The translations under genes and the position numbers were made by a program. A stretch of DNA of 64,000 nt from Neurospora crassa OR74A (Eukaryota > Ascomycota > Sordariomycetes > Sordariales > Sordariaceae), in assembly GCF_000182925.2 (NCBI RefSeq), contig NC_026501.1, forward strand, positions 9,279,917 to 9,343,916, in the 5' to 3' direction. The notes below the pieces were generated by a model. That model searched no databases, had not been told where the DNA came from, and saw only the letters and a program-made list of their open reading frames with translations. This document shows positions 1 to 13,088 of this stretch, piece after piece. The first letter of the stretch is position 1; each line of letters begins with the position of its first letter.

Positions 1-1356
1 TGAAAAGGATCTAGGAAGGAGGGCATCAGGGTTGATGTGCTACAAGCATCACCGTCAAACTCACCTGATTAACTTGATCAAATCGTCGTCGTCGTCGTTA
101 AAAATTCGTGATAGTTCGTCGTTGGAAAATGGGGTATCGGATAATGGAGAGAAGAGAGGGGAAGTTATTGTCCGTTTCTACGTCGCACCTACCAGATTAT
201 AAAGACGACAGAATTACAGACGAAGAAAGGTTGGCCGAGCCAGCAAAGCACAAACAGAAACAACTACGTCATAGGTGACGCTTTGGGAGTTGGATGTTAA
301 TTGGTGGGTCCCTGGGACACTTACTCCACTGCTGCGGCAGGCACGATTCTCAAGAGGGAAATGGTGGGGCGGGAAGAACCCCGCCGATCCATTTTCAGCG
401 GGCTCTGAGAGCTAGCGTGCAATAGCGCTACCGCGCTGTGGATCTCCAGCGCTATCAGCAAGACCTTGCTTGTTCCGAGCCGCCTCCAACCTTCTCCAAC
501 CTTTCCCTTGTCGACCATGGCACCGGTTCAGTTTCCTCGAAATGTGTTCATTTTCCCCTTACCCTTCCTTACCCTTCAAGAAACACTTGGAATGAAAGAG
601 GGTCCTGCGCGTATTCTTTATAAATAATTCAAGGTTCTAGCGACTTCGATCCACCAAGATGGAGCTCTTTTCAGTGCGTTGCTGCTGGTACCTTGCAGCC
701 GAGCTTTTGTAACCTCAATTACGTCATTGTCAATCGGACAACGGCATGTCAGTCGCGACGTCCATCTGGCATTCACGACAACTGCACGACAACTGCCAGT
801 GTTTGCTGTCAGTGCAGGTGAGAACGGTAGGGCGGTGAAATTCTTGGCCTTCTTATTGTTCTTGGCCATCGGATTCCGCTTGAGTTGCTCCGTTCCGGGT
901 CAATTGGAGCCATCTTGAGTCCATTTACTACAGCAAAATAAGCCATCATGTACTAACAACCATACCGAATCATCGTGAAAACATCACGCCATGTCAACGT
1001 TGAATTCCCTACCTTGAGAATACCATCATCATCAGCCATACCACCTCCCACAAACGAACGACTACTTTGAACATTTGGGTATCTGATTACTTTTGAGATA
1101 ACAATCTGGCAACCCACTTCGATACCATCCACGAGCAGATGACCCCGTTGCCGAGACGGTATTCAACACCTGTTGGTCGTTCCTTATAAGTCCGTAAAAC
1201 CATGAAGCCATAAACATGAGAAGAAAAAACACGCGGGTATTATAAGAGATGCTTTTATCCGGCCACCTTTCCAACCCAATAATGCCGACCGTCTTGCCCT
1301 TGCCGCCCGTCATCAAATTTTGCCTGACCCAGTAAACATTATTTCACCTCTTTTGT
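1..1356. other. Intergenic DNA, no supported gene
   Basis: The base composition is normal for the host. The six frames give only short overlapping frames without recognisable motifs or plausible exon structure. A (TCG)n run lies near 82-98. The right part, just below 1357, should contain the 3' untranslated region and terminator of the minus-strand RhoGEF gene. A gene beyond the left edge may have its promoter here, but nothing in the sequence shows that directly. Confidence 0.6.
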
Positions 1357-4300
1357 TCACCGAAACATGTTCCTCAAGCTTTGCACCATAACCTCCCTAT
1401 GCACGTTTACCTTTGCCCACTTGTTCCCCGTCGTGGTTGATGTTGACGTCTTGGACCTCTTCCGCAGTTTCCTCGGCGTCGACCCCTGGTACTCAGAGTC
1501 ACCGGATAATATACTATTCCCGCTACCTCTAACACTAGCCGTGTCACCAGCCGAGCCATCATTCTCCTTTCCTCTCCGGAAAGACATCTCCCTGGTCGTC
1601 TGCTTGCTGAGATTTGACTGCTGGATACTCGGCGCTCTTGAGCTATTTCCCGATGAATGTTGCAGAATACCTGAGAAATCATTATGAACCATCTGTGCCC
1701 CTCCAGTTTCGCTCTCTGACCGAACGTGACCTCGGTCTACCTGACGTACCACACTAAACATCTCTTTGCCTACCGAGTCAGACGCGCTGCGAAGCATAGG
1801 ACTACGTCTCTCGATCTTATCGGGTATCACGGAAAGTAGAGAACGGCTGGTTTCCTCCGCCTTGTGGCAGACTCTGCTCAGGACTTTGGGGCTTGTTGTA
1901 CCCTTGGTGGAAGTAGAGCCGACACAAGATTCCTCTTCTGTGCAGTTGCTGCCACTCCCTCCTTTGCGTGGGAGACTGGTCAAACTGGCCGAGCGTTTGG
2001 TGAAGCTGCTCGTAATGCTCACCACACTTAGCTTTCGTATCATGGATGAAGCGGATGCTCGGACTAGCTGCTCGCTTCGGGATCGGGCCGTTATCCCGGG
2101 GAAGGGGAGGATATCCCGGGTCCAGACATCTGACAGCAGAGCCTCGAGTCGAGCCCGTTCTTCACGAGGTGGCGCAAGGACTGGCAGTCGGGTATTGGTG
2201 GTCAGAAGGGACTGAGATCGACTGATTGAGGAGTTTGTTCCCGAAGCGGGTGCATCCTTGACGACACTTGTATTCTTGAGTATCACTTGGCATAACGGGG
2301 ATTTGGGCCCGACGGTGGTCGCTCGATGTATAGATATCTTCCTGGCAATGGTTCCTAATTATGATCGGTGGTTATCAGCTATTTCTGTCCATGTACCAAT
2401 TGGAGAGTGATCACATACCTGGCTTTCTAAAAACAGCTCCCAGAGTCTTGATATTCAGAGAAAGCGAGCTAAAAGTTGCCGGTTGCATCTGGTCTTGGCC
2501 CTCGGTGGTCTGTTGGTTTCCGAGGCGTGTACGCCATTCCACCTCCTCTTTCGGCGTGCATGCTGTCAAGATGATCTCGTACAACTGGTGGTCGCAGAGA
2601 AACACGAGTTTCCAGGAATATGGCGCGGTGTGACATTGAAGGCCTATAGATACGTCAGCACGAGGTTCACACGGATGAAGACATCTGACAGAGCCAATGT
2701 CATACCTCGACCGTTGTCCACTTCTTCCAACTTGACGTTGCTCAAAGCAATGCAAGCTTGGATCGTGTATATCTGGTCAGTCCTACTAGCTGTAGCTAGA
2801 CAGAACCATTCCTTGTAGAGTAGAGCAACCATGTACTGCCCATTGACGCCTTCTTTTGTCTGCCAACAGGCATGCAGAGCTCCGCACAGTTGGATATGGC
2901 CGAATGATCGAATGCGATTCTTTGAAGCTGCATCCAGTTGCTGATTAGGAAACACCAGACGGTCTTGGAGGATCCATGTTTTCTCCAGAGTGGACTTGAT
3001 TTTAGAATCATCCGTAGCTTTGTTGATTTCGGCAGTAGCCTCACGCAACCGAATAAGCGTGTTTTCGATTTCCATATGAGAATAGGGGCAGTCTGCCTCA
3101 GGAGTGTGTTTTAGCAACTCGGCGAAGAGCAATGGGTATTTGCACACACGCTGGATTGGCTGGTCCTTGTTAGCATACATCCGCGTGTTTTTGTGCGATA
3201 TATCGCCTACCTTCATGAGCAGATCCCCAATCGTGAGACTTTTCCTCTGTTTGTCGTCCTGACTGTTAGCCGAGCTAAGAGAGGAAGCCAGAATCTCAAT
3301 GCCCTTTTGATATGATTGCCATGCAGGCATTGTCCTGTGAGCAGAAGCAACATCTTTGATCATCAGCTCGTACTTGGCACCATACTCTTCGTAGATGAAA
3401 AATCGGTTCATCTTCTTGCTGAATATCTTGGCAACTTCAGCAGCAATCTGTGGGTCGGCAAGCATGCCGGGAACTTCACGAAGCCATGAGATGCCATCCT
3501 TGTCTTCTGGTACTGCATCCAGACTTCTCCATCGCTGATGACCACGAAACCCCGAGCCGGCCGAAGGAACTTGCAGTGGGAATTTGAGCTGTGTATACTC
3601 AGAGTGAGGAATAGCTCTATGAAGGTCGCCTAACATCTCCTCATGCAGCTCAACAATGTCATTGAGATTTTGATTGATAGAAGAGCGAAGGCTGGCTGGC
3701 AAGGTAGGAAGCGAAGCAAGAATGGTAACATAAACCTAGGTTAGGGGTAGACTAGTCAGAGACAGTGAAAGAGGACGGGATGAAGCTGCGACATACATTC
3801 ATCAGGAAGCGCACATCTCCAATATAACTCTCTTCCGTGTTGATGAGCTCCTCCAGAACCCGGCGTCGCTGCAACGACCTCCCTATAGCCGCAGGATCCA
3901 CCATCAACTGTCGCTCCGGACAATAACTATCTTCAGAAAGCCGCGCACCGGAGAGAGAAGCTCTGCTGCTGCGTTCTGTCCTCGACTGGCCACGGGATGA
4001 TCGAACGGTGTTTCTCCGGGAGCGCGTCAGAATAGTGCTGGCACTAGTCAGAGATATACTGGCGCTTTTGACGGCCGTCACGAAACCAAAAGAGGATGTT
4101 GAAGAAGACGGTCGGTAGTGGCCGGGTCCCCAGGCTGTCGAGCCCGCCCCGTCGAGGTTGAAGTAGTAAGACGTGGAAGCATGCTCGTTACCCATGGCTT
4201 CCCGACGGCGAACTGCTCGTTTGTGCAGAGTCTTGATCCACTTTTGAAACGGCCGGTTCTGTTTCGAGGGCTTACTGGCTGGAGGCTCGCATGGTATTGC

Positions 4301-4648
4301 TGTTGGTTGCCGGTAGACATGGTTGCTACTTTCCAGGGCCTGATGACGTGCAACGGCATCTTGAAAGTCGTGTATCGTATCCAAAGTATCCCACTCATTG
4401 GGCTCGCTCACATCCACCACGGCCACAGTAGGGCTGGAGCTGACGTCTTTTTCTTCCGTGACTGTAGGATCTTCCCGTACATGGTCGAGTGGTTGTGTCT
4501 CGTCTGATGTTAACAGCAACGGCAGCGGGTTCCCATTAGGGTCGAAGGGGGTATGAATGGCGCTTATCGGTAGAGCATAAGGAGATGGCGGTAAAGGCTT
4601 GGTGACTGGATCGACATGGGTATCGACATTGGGTCCAGGGGCTGCCAT
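1357..4648 (-). CDS. Rho guanine nucleotide exchange factor (Dbl family, DH-PH), five exons
   Basis: Predicted 1017-residue Dbl-family exchange factor, which would load GTP onto a Rho/Cdc42-type GTPase at the cell cortex. I place four introns at 3736-3796, 3160-3210, 2644-2705 and 2355-2418. All are GT-AG with CTAAC/CTGAC/CTGAT-like branch sites, and together they give one open frame. The start at 4646-4648 (Met-Ala-Ala-Pro, context CACAATGGC) is preferred over an in-frame upstream Met at 4702 whose extension is low-complexity. The DH domain runs from about residue 263 (LEELINTEESYIGDV) to about 520 and contains the conserved helix PIQRVCKYPLLFAELL at 460-475. A PH domain follows at about 545-660 (including EVEWRTRL). 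The N-terminal 260 residues and the Ser/Thr-rich C-terminal 330 residues look disordered. I see no CH, PB1, BAR or CNH domain, so it is not an obvious Cdc24, Tus1 or Rom2 orthologue. Domain call firm; target GTPase unknown. Confidence 0.9.
3160..3210 (-). other. 51-nt in-frame intron inside the DH domain coding sequence
   Basis: On the minus strand this stretch starts GTAGGCGATA, carries TGCTAAC close to the 3' end and finishes CCAG. It is exactly 17 codons long and has no stop, so unspliced RNA would still be open. Removing it joins GDLLMK directly to PIQRVCKYPL. That restores the uninterrupted DH signature (LL-K-P-QR), which is why I call it an intron and not coding sequence. Confidence 0.85.
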
Positions 4649-5448
4649 TGTGGGTTGGATCCAGCGGTCGAGAGGAGGTTCCAAGAAAAAAACAAAAAAC
4701 AAAAAAAAAAGAGGAGCAGGTAGAAGGAGGGCCCAGAGCCAGACCAGAGGAGGCTCAACACTCCAAACTTGAAACCCTTTGGTTGAAGCTCAGATGACCT
4801 GCACCGACCGTGATGAGACTCGAGTCCAAGTGCTCCTGCAGCAACCGCAGCACGGCAGATAGTATCTCGGATCCGTGGGCTCCAATCCTCTCCGAGTCGA
4901 GTGTTCCAGATGATGCACTGGCCCTTATCGAAACATGGTATGTAATTAAGAGCAACGCAGCGGTAAGACCCCGTGACGACGAAAAGATAATGCACGATGC
5001 GTGCTAGAGAGTAGTTGACCGAGAAACCAAGAAACCAAAAAAGGTTGGAGCCGTTTTCCTTTCCACGACCGACTGACAAAGTACTACCAACCAGAACATT
5101 GCGAGGGAAGAAGTCTTTCTTTCGAAGAGGGGTCGGAGACGAAAAGAACGGGGCAGAAATTTTCCATGGGCTTGAAGATGGATGGTGCAAGATTGTTCGT
5201 TATCGCCAGATGCCGTGGGCGATACGAGAGAGGGCGACTGGGAAGGAGCGTTCCCCCAGGTTCTTCGCTTTACTACTGTAGTCCACTCCGAGACCCCAGT
5301 CCAGGACACCTAGTAGTTCTAGGCCGGGCAGGAGCGAGTCCTTGTCGCTTCAGTTCCTTCCTGGCCGGCTTGCTGTTGTTGCTAGCCCAGTCGTTTTGCT
5401 GTTGATGACCGAGACCTGCCTGCCCGCCTTCAAGGGACAGAGTAGAAG

Positions 5449-5490
5449 CAGGTAGAGGTAAGGTAGGTAGAGGTAGGTAGGTAGGTAGTA
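5449..5490 (+). repeat. AGGT/AGGTAG microsatellite
   Basis: Imperfect tandem AGGTAG and AGGT units read directly from the sequence, in host-composition DNA upstream of the RhoGEF. Confidence 0.9.
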
Positions 5491-6116
5491 CCACGAGGAA
5501 CAACACTCCGACCTGCACCCGTCGATAAGAGTAACTGCAGCACAGGACGGGAAGAAGAGGCCGACCGGGTTCAACTCAAACCCGGCCTGGAAAAGTCTGT
5601 CTCAAAGGCAGCAAGGCAGGAAGCTAAGGCTAGATAGATAAGTATGTAGCCATTGATTGTACTAAGGAGCGAGGGTCGGCAACTAAGGCGGCCGGGGATG
5701 CCGGAAAGCCGCTCTTGGATATAGTGTATCTAGCGCAAGGCACGTCATTGATGATATTTCATGCCCGTCCGAACTCATTGGTGTCCATTGGGCATCCGAG
5801 CCCGCCCGAAAAAGTCAGCCATGTTCTCTTGGATGTCTTGGTCTCCAGCTGAAAAGGCAGTGTAGTGGAAGGGAGGACTCAGGCGGACTCGGCCAGATCA
5901 TATGGGTCCTCTATCAAAGCGGAAGGCTGGCTGCGAGAATCTGACGTGAAACAGCAACACGGTCGACACGTGGCTCAAGTCAGCCTATGGATTTGTTCGT
6001 CTCTTGGGCTTGGACCACTGGGTAGTTGTGTCCCTAGTGTACTGTGCCCTCTGGTCGCTGAAGTGCTAAGAAATCCAGACACAGCCGAGAGATGTGTGGG
6101 TTATGGTAGTGTGCAG

Positions 6117-6137
6117 AAAGAGAGAGAGAGAGAGAGG
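6117..6137 (+). repeat. (AG)n microsatellite
   Basis: Ten uninterrupted AG dinucleotides read directly from the sequence. Confidence 0.9.
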
Positions 6138-7031
6138 ACAGAGACGAGAGGTAAGTGGAAGATCCGTCAGCGACAGCCAATCACTGCCTATCGTGACTTG
6201 ACCATTGGAGTTTTCGCATCCTACATACTATGGGATGTAAACAATGATGGCTGAAATCGATGCCCGTCTTTGTGGGTCAGGTAATAATTTCAAATGAACC
6301 TCGACCGGGACCAGGGACGGTGAGGTGAGGCACATCTCGAGTTGCAGCACTGCAGCAGGAGCAGTGGGACGTCGATCATGGACGGGAAGGAAGGACGTTG
6401 TTTGAGATTCAGTTCGTTGCGAGAAAAGAAAAACAAAAGTCGTAAAGTTCGCTTCATGCCGTGTCCCAGTCCTCGGAGCTTGTTGCCCTTGCACCCTTGC
6501 TTGCAGTGTTGCTCACTCTCAAAGGGAAGGTGTGCTTGAGTGCCGACGCGAACTGCAGTGCTTGACGATGAGACGGGAGACAGCACGGGCAACCGCTCCA
6601 TTTCTCGTCTTCAGTTCCGTCCACTTCATTCTGCGCCTAAGCCCTGCGGCCCTTGTGGTTCTTTATGTAGCGCAGGCTATCCCTGCGACAGGTGGGCAGG
6701 CGCCATTCAAGGGATGGGAGCCCCGGTCAACATCGTCCGAACGGGTCGGCCAGGCAAAAGCTGCCACCCCATTGGTCAGATGACCCATAATGGAGGGGCC
6801 AGAGAACGAGGAAATGCTACCCCGCACCGCCGCTCACCTCATTCTCGGCCCATCCGCCCATCACAGGCGGCCGGCGAAGAGTGGGACACGGCAACCAAAG
6901 ACCGGGGCAGCAAAGCTACCTAGAGGTAGGGAAGCTCACTGAAGCTCAAGCTCCCGCAGCAGAGAGAGGCTAGTCTCAGTCAGACCCACTAACCTCCAAA
7001 ACCACCCCACCCCACCCGTTTCTGCGGTAGC

Positions 7032-7075
7032 AGGTCTGAGCTAATTTTGAGTATTTCGGCCGTTAGCCGCTGTAG
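7032..7075 (+). repeat. Left TIR of element 1
   Basis: Pairs with 33595-33638 in inverted orientation. Matching blocks in order are AGGTCT, AATTTTGA, ATTT, GGCCGTTA and CGCT, with mostly transition mismatches between them. Weaker similarity continues outward for about 12 bp, so the real end may lie slightly to the left. Confidence 0.65.
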
Positions 7076-7338
7076 GGCCCAACTATTGCAATTAAACTCT
7101 ATTCTAGTTAGAATTAAGATATATTTTAACTTTAGTTATTTACTCTTACTAGAACGAAACCCCTAAAGTTGCAATACGTAATACATCCGTTTTCGTTTTC
7201 CGCGATTCTAATTAGAGCGAAACCCCTAAAGTCGCAATACGTAATTTATCCGTTTTCGTTTATTATAATTCCAATTAGAGTAATGTATATAGATTTATAA
7301 CGTTTAATTTACCTAATACAATTTATTATTCGTTTTAG

Positions 7339-10128
7339 GAAACGGCCGTTCCAACTTTGCCTAATAATCCTTCTACGTTCGCGTTTAATTCGCCCTTCCT
7401 CTCGTTTAAATTTAATATTCTCCCGAATACTCTAATTATAGTAATATATTCGATTTATATATATCTAGACTCCGGAGTTTCAATTCCGACCCTTTATTGT
7501 AGCCCTCCAACTTCCCCGAACTTAATTGAATACGGCCTACTATTATAAAATTAGAGTAATTTAAACGTTATTAATTAGGATTAATACTTTATTCGTTTTA
7601 CTTAAGAGTATTAAGTATATTTATATCCTAGGGGGATATTAAAACCCTTTATCCGTAATTAGGTTAAAATAATTCGAAGTAATAATTAACTATTAGGATC
7701 CTATATTAGGTAATTTATTAATACGCTATACAATAATTATATATATAAAGTTCTCTATTGTAGCGGTATTACAATATACTTTAATAATAAAAGTAATTTA
7801 TATAATATAAAGAACTTCCGTCGGGAATTAATATCTTTCCCTAAATATATCAACCTATTCTTATCTTTTGCGAAGCTCAATACCTCTTCTATTCTATAAA
7901 GGGACTAATTATATAATATCGCGGATCTATACAATATATAATAGATTACATCGGCTATTAAACAATATATTAATAATTTGCCTAAATATACGCCTAAACT
8001 ATATTCGCTTTTTACAGGCTTGATATAGTATACCTACACCTATAAAAAAACGTAGGGATTGCAAGCTTATTATAGCAACTATATTTCGCCTATAATATAT
8101 ATAATCTTGGCTATTATTATATATATCGTCGCTTCTAGCAAATCCGATTTCTTTTTATAAATTATAGGTTTATATTTGCGTACTAACGGCGTCGCTAAGC
8201 GTATCTAAAATACCTTATCTACTTTCGGTATTTATATATTTTATACTAGGACTATAATAATAATTAAAATTCTTATAGTTTCTATAATAATTAATACCGT
8301 TAATTATTTATCTTATAATTTATACTAATATTTTTAAACCAACTTTAAACGTATTATTTCTAACCCTATTCTTATTATTATATATAATAATTATAATTAT
8401 CTAAATATAGTTTAGGGTTTAGGCATTAGCCGATAGGATATAATATACAACCTTATAATTTACCTATTAATAAGTAATCCTAATATTCAAAGCCCGTTCT
8501 AACCCAACCAATTTCGGCCTACTATTCCCTTCTAATTATATTAGGTTATCCTAACTTTCGTATAAACGCTATAATTATTTCGCCCTATTATAAACTACTT
8601 AGTTACAAAGAAACTAAAGTCCTTCTTTCTATTTATTAGCGAATAGGGCTCTCTTCCCGCCTATCGCTTCCCTAGGGTTAAACGATATTATATACCTAAA
8701 AGTTATATTTTTTAAACGTCCGCTATTAATGAAAATGAGGGTGAATTTGCTAGTATTTATTGTTTGTATAATAAATTATTTCTCGACTTACTTAGTATAA
8801 ATTAAGCGTAATTTAATAATAGGCTTTTCTTTATTTATAATAATTAGAAGACAATATTATATATTTGTAAGATTATATTAGTATAGTTAGAGGTATAGAG
8901 TGTATACGATTATAAGTAGTAGATAATTTCTATCCCCGTATTCTTCTATATTAAAATGAATTTTATTAATTTAATTTTTCGGTACTTTTAGCCTCTTATA
9001 GAGTAGGATGCCTATAGCCTTAGGAAGGCTAAAAAAGTAAAATAGCTTAAAACTAAGTTCTACTATAGATTGAGACTCCTTTATAATATATTTTATTCTA
9101 AAATTCTTACTTTTTTAATATAGAATTTTATTAATAATAGGTTCCTAGATCCTACTACACTTGGTTGGGATAGTATTAAGGCTGCTATTATAATTACCTT
9201 TTAAATTAATAAAATTACCTATTTATTTATACAATTCAATTATATTTATAATGAAGTTTTTACTTTATAGGGATATACTGGTAAATACCCGGGGGGTAGT
9301 AATAATTGTATTAATATATAATTCTGTAACGTTTATTAATACTTATATATTATTCGGCTATTATTTATTCTTACTCGTACTATTTAATTTAGTAACTATA
9401 GGATACTTTAGCAAATTATTAATTACCTACTACTCTTCTTCTATAATAGAAAGGGTATTAATTATAAACCCGAGATACTCTATTTTTCGTAGCTCCTTCG
9501 ACCCGAAATTATTAACCTAAAACTGTCCGATACTATTCTAAAGTCTAGATTAATATAATATACTATAATTAGTAACTAATAGAAAGAAATCGATTTAACG
9601 ATAGAATATATTAATCGTTCGTTTACCCTAAATATTAAGTATTATAAGAATTCGACGTACAATATTAAATTAACTTTTATAAAGCTATCGGTTATTGGGC
9701 CTCTTACTATAATTATTTGTAAGGGGGTTAAATTAGAATTCGAGCGACCTAGCAACGGTAAATATATTAATCTATTAGCTAATATCGATATTATTGATTA
9801 TATATATATAATATATAGGAATAAGTTTGTATTGTAATACTATAGACCCTCAAACCCGAATAATTTCAATGTACTAGATTTATAGTATAACGGCTTATTT
9901 AAATTATTTTTGGGTACCCTTTGATAATTTAATTCTAAGGAAGTTCGGTTAGAAAAGGGGGAAGATTATAAATATTTTAGTTTATTTAATTATAAAGATG
10001 ACGATCCTATTATTATTAATAATTGGGGTAATAGAGTATTTGAAACGTTCGATTCAAGGGACGAAAGTAATAGCGGGCAAATTCAAATAATAATTATACT
10101 AAACTCTATTAAAATTAATATTTTATAG
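7339..10128 (+). pseudogene. RIP-degraded large gene, DUF6589-like C-terminal half
   Basis: One reading frame of about 930 codons runs from about 7339 to 10128 with very many stops. Nearly all are TAA or TAG where Gln codons are expected. The codon phase never shifts, so this was a real gene killed by RIP. The region around 8790-9790 has the order of features I associate with fungal DUF6589 proteins: a segment ending in KMNFINLIFRYF (about 8960), later a block with YNRKGINYKPEILYF (about 9440), then DLTIEYINRSFTLNIKYYKN (about 9595) followed by a hydrophobic helix. An acidic tail follows near 10000. It is the first gene inside the left TIR, the usual place for a transposase. DUF6589 proteins are of unknown function and, to my knowledge, often repeat-associated. 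The family assignment is by eye and moderate; the coding assignment is strong. Confidence 0.6.
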
Positions 10129-10826
10129 TAGCTTACTTAATTAGTAGCTTATAATATAAAGTTTCTATATAGCTCTACTATTACGTTCTAAAAGTATTTA
10201 GTAACCTTCGCTCTAATTAAAATTAATAAGTAAAGTTGTATAATCGGACTTATATCTTATAATATTTATATACTATTAATCTTTAATATAATTATTATTT
10301 AAAATATTACTTATATACTAAGTGTACGGATAGCTATTACACCCTATTGTATATAACTAACCCTACGACCTATAAATTATATCCGAACTATTAGAATTTT
10401 CAAATCGGCAGCCTACTTATAACTTTCATTTTAGTTCGAATTATAAAGCTATACTACGAATAGCTAATATAGTTACTATTTAATTAAATTTCCTAAATTA
10501 CCCTCTCCTAACTTTTGCTTTAATTAGAATCTATTTCGTACAACCGGTAAATACTTTAATTAAATTCTATTTTATATAGTAGGTAAGTATAGTAAACGCG
10601 TTAATTAATTATATAACGTACAATTTGTATCCTAATTAGATTAGTATATTTACCTACTTTCTCTCCCCTTCTACTTCTCCTCCTCCTTCCTTCTCCTTCT
10701 CTCCTCCTCTCCTTCTTCCCTTCTATAACCTATTAATAAATTCTAATTAGAGCGAAAGTATTTAAATTTAATAATAAATTTACTATTATTAGAGCGAAAT
10801 TAATTAATTGGTAATCCCTTATAAGC

Positions 10827-11366
10827 GGAAGTATAAGAATTGCTAATATTACTAATATAGGGAAGGGACGATCCTTGGGTAGAGTTAGGCCTAAAGCTAC
10901 GTTTAAAGTTAATAGGGATAATTTTAATAATTTTACTATTGAGAATTAGAACCTACTAATACTATATATAATTATTAAATTAATAAACTTCAATCTTTTA
11001 TAGGCCTTATTATACCCTAACCTAAGTTAGTATAAAGATGAGAAGAAATATAGTAGTAGTTACTCTAAATATAGAGGTTCTATTCTAATCCGAAATTACT
11101 ACCTATTCGCCGCCGGGTATTATAATTTAGACCGTATATACGCTATCTTACTTAATATTCTAACCTAATTATTAAATATTAAATTCGATATTATTAATTA
11201 AGAACCTAGGCCTTTCTAAGGGTATATTAATTTAAGTACTATATAGGCTAAGAATATACGAATCCCCGGCTAGCAATTTATATATCGGTAGAATATTAAT
11301 TCGAAGTATAATAGGGCGGACGCGGCTTCCCTCTTAGGGTATTCTAATATTATAATATTTAATTAA
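10827..11366 (+). pseudogene. RIP-degraded gene relic, unknown family (180 codons)
   Basis: One frame holds from 10827 to a TAA at 11364-11366, interrupted by a handful of in-frame TAA/TAG codons and no TGA. It reads through a mixed charged and hydrophobic sequence typical of a globular protein (for example YCLFAAGYYNLDR-like composition near 11100). I recognise no family. Palindrome clusters lie on both sides (10741-10805 and 11399-11492). The start is uncertain because ATG codons can be lost to RIP. Confidence 0.5.
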
Positions 11367-12019
11367 TATTATAATTATAATTGTAAGTTTTTCTAATGCC
11401 TCCTTTCGCTTTTATTAGAATAAATAATTATACTATTATTAGAACGGAATCGACTATATAAATTAAGGTTTCTAATTCTAATTAAAACGAAACCGACCTA
11501 TAAAATCGCTACCTACTATATATATCTATCCCTATACCCGCTATATAGGCCCTTTAATATATTATTGCTAATTATTTTATAATAACTAATTAATTCGGGC
11601 TATTAACCTACTTTAAGAGGCTATATAATATTTAGAATTGGGTAGGTATTAAATTTATTAATATATACGTTATATAGAAGAAGTATATCGAATCGCTTTA
11701 TAATTCCTTTTAATATATATATATAATACGTACTATCGAAAGGGCCGAAATATCCTCCCTTCCGCTCTATATTATAGCCGTCCGGCGTGGAGATCTAGTA
11801 TTATTTAATATAATAAATAAAATAAAATTAAATAAAGTTATAATTTTTAAATCGATTTACGCAATTCTCTTTATTATACTCTATTGTTATTTAATACGTC
11901 CGAAATACTAAAGCCCGCTATACTTCCTAAAATATACTAAAGAGGATAGCGTCGTTTTATATAGCGGCTATTATATTAATAATTAGGTGTGAATCTTCTA
12001 AATATTCGTATATTTTAAT

Positions 12020-12877
12020 ATGCGCCGATATAGCAATATCGCACTAAGCTCGATGCGTGCTACTATTAAAGAGGAGGATATTCCTAGGTTATATATCTTC
12101 CCTACTAATAAAGAGACCTCTTTAGCGAAGTAGGATAGTAAACTCCCGTATAATATTCAATTTTTATAAGCCCTTTAATTTACTAATATTATTTGTAAGG
12201 ACCGTTGTAGATTAATTATAGTAAATACTTATAAATTAATTAAAGAGGAATTAAAGAAGTTCGGCTATTTAAATTTAATAATAGTAAAAATATATATTTA
12301 TAATACGTTCCTTATTACGAATAATATATATTCTAAAATCGTATTTAATACTAAATTAAATTACTATAATACTAAAGATTTTACTATAATTAGTACCTAT
12401 TTTAGTAAAGACCTAACGCTATACTTTAATATACGTACACTATTTATCTATATTAAAGATCTTGAAACCTAATAGTAATTAACTTATATAACGCTTCTAT
12501 TTTAAGATATTAAGTAGTTTCTACTATTCTATTGCAATAAAAATACCCCTACCTACGTAGATTATTTAATAGCTGTAAATAATATAGTTGATTGATTTAC
12601 TTAATATATTTAAATACTTAGTAATATTTAGGAGGCTATTTGGGAGAAGGTTAAGAGTAATATTGCGGTTAGAATAGTTATTAAAGGTTTAGTATAACGG
12701 AAGTATTTATTAATAAAGAAATTTACCGATTTTAATTTTATTCTCGGGGGTACCTATACTTTTAGGCGTAAAATTGCCGAACTAACGTTAGAAGAGTCTC
12801 CTTAATTATTTAACTATAAAATTTATATAGACCGGTATAATTAGGTAAATTAGAAAATTAATAGGATTAATTTATAA
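12020..12877 (+). pseudogene. RIP-degraded gene relic, unknown family (286 codons)
   Basis: The frame opens at an ATG (12020, MRRYSNIALSSMRATIKEED) and stays in one phase to TAA 12875-12877. Interruptions are TAA/TAG at probable Gln positions, including a run of three near 12470 (ETQQQL if reverted), plus one TGA. The composition is that of a soluble protein with many Lys, Asn and Ile. No catalytic motif is recognised. Coding sequence may begin further upstream, but there the frame is less convincing. The palindrome cluster 12933-13016 follows immediately. Confidence 0.55.
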
Positions 12878-13088
12878 TACCTATTCCCTTATTAAATTGT
12901 AGGTAAATTTAAATTGGTATTGCATCTTCCCCTTTCGCTTTAGCTAAAATTAATCCTATTTACTTTAGCTAAAACGAAACCTAGCCTACATTTTTCGTAT
13001 TTTAACTAAAGCGAAACTAAGGATTGGCTAATATACTATAAATACGTATATTATTTATTATATATTCTATTCACCCCTACGAAGAGCT

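Larger units (their letters stand above)
4649..7031. other. Long intergenic/promoter region upstream of the RhoGEF
   Basis: About 2.4 kb of host-composition DNA lies between the RhoGEF start codon and the left end of element 1. It presumably holds the RhoGEF promoter and 5' leader. An A-rich stretch (4684-4711) lies just upstream of the start. Several frames of 80-130 codons overlap one another in different phases, with no motif, splice structure or family resemblance, so I annotate none. Short tandem repeats are listed separately. Confidence 0.6.

Noticed and set aside
1062-1316. 84-codon minus-strand frame below the RhoGEF
   Set aside because: Lies where the RhoGEF 3' untranslated region is expected; no similarity I recognise and no splice path joining it to the gene.
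6532-6923. Overlapping 83- and 127-codon frames upstream of element 1
   Set aside because: Composition is random-looking (Arg/Pro/Gly from GC-rich DNA), there is no promoter or splice structure, and two phases are open at once.
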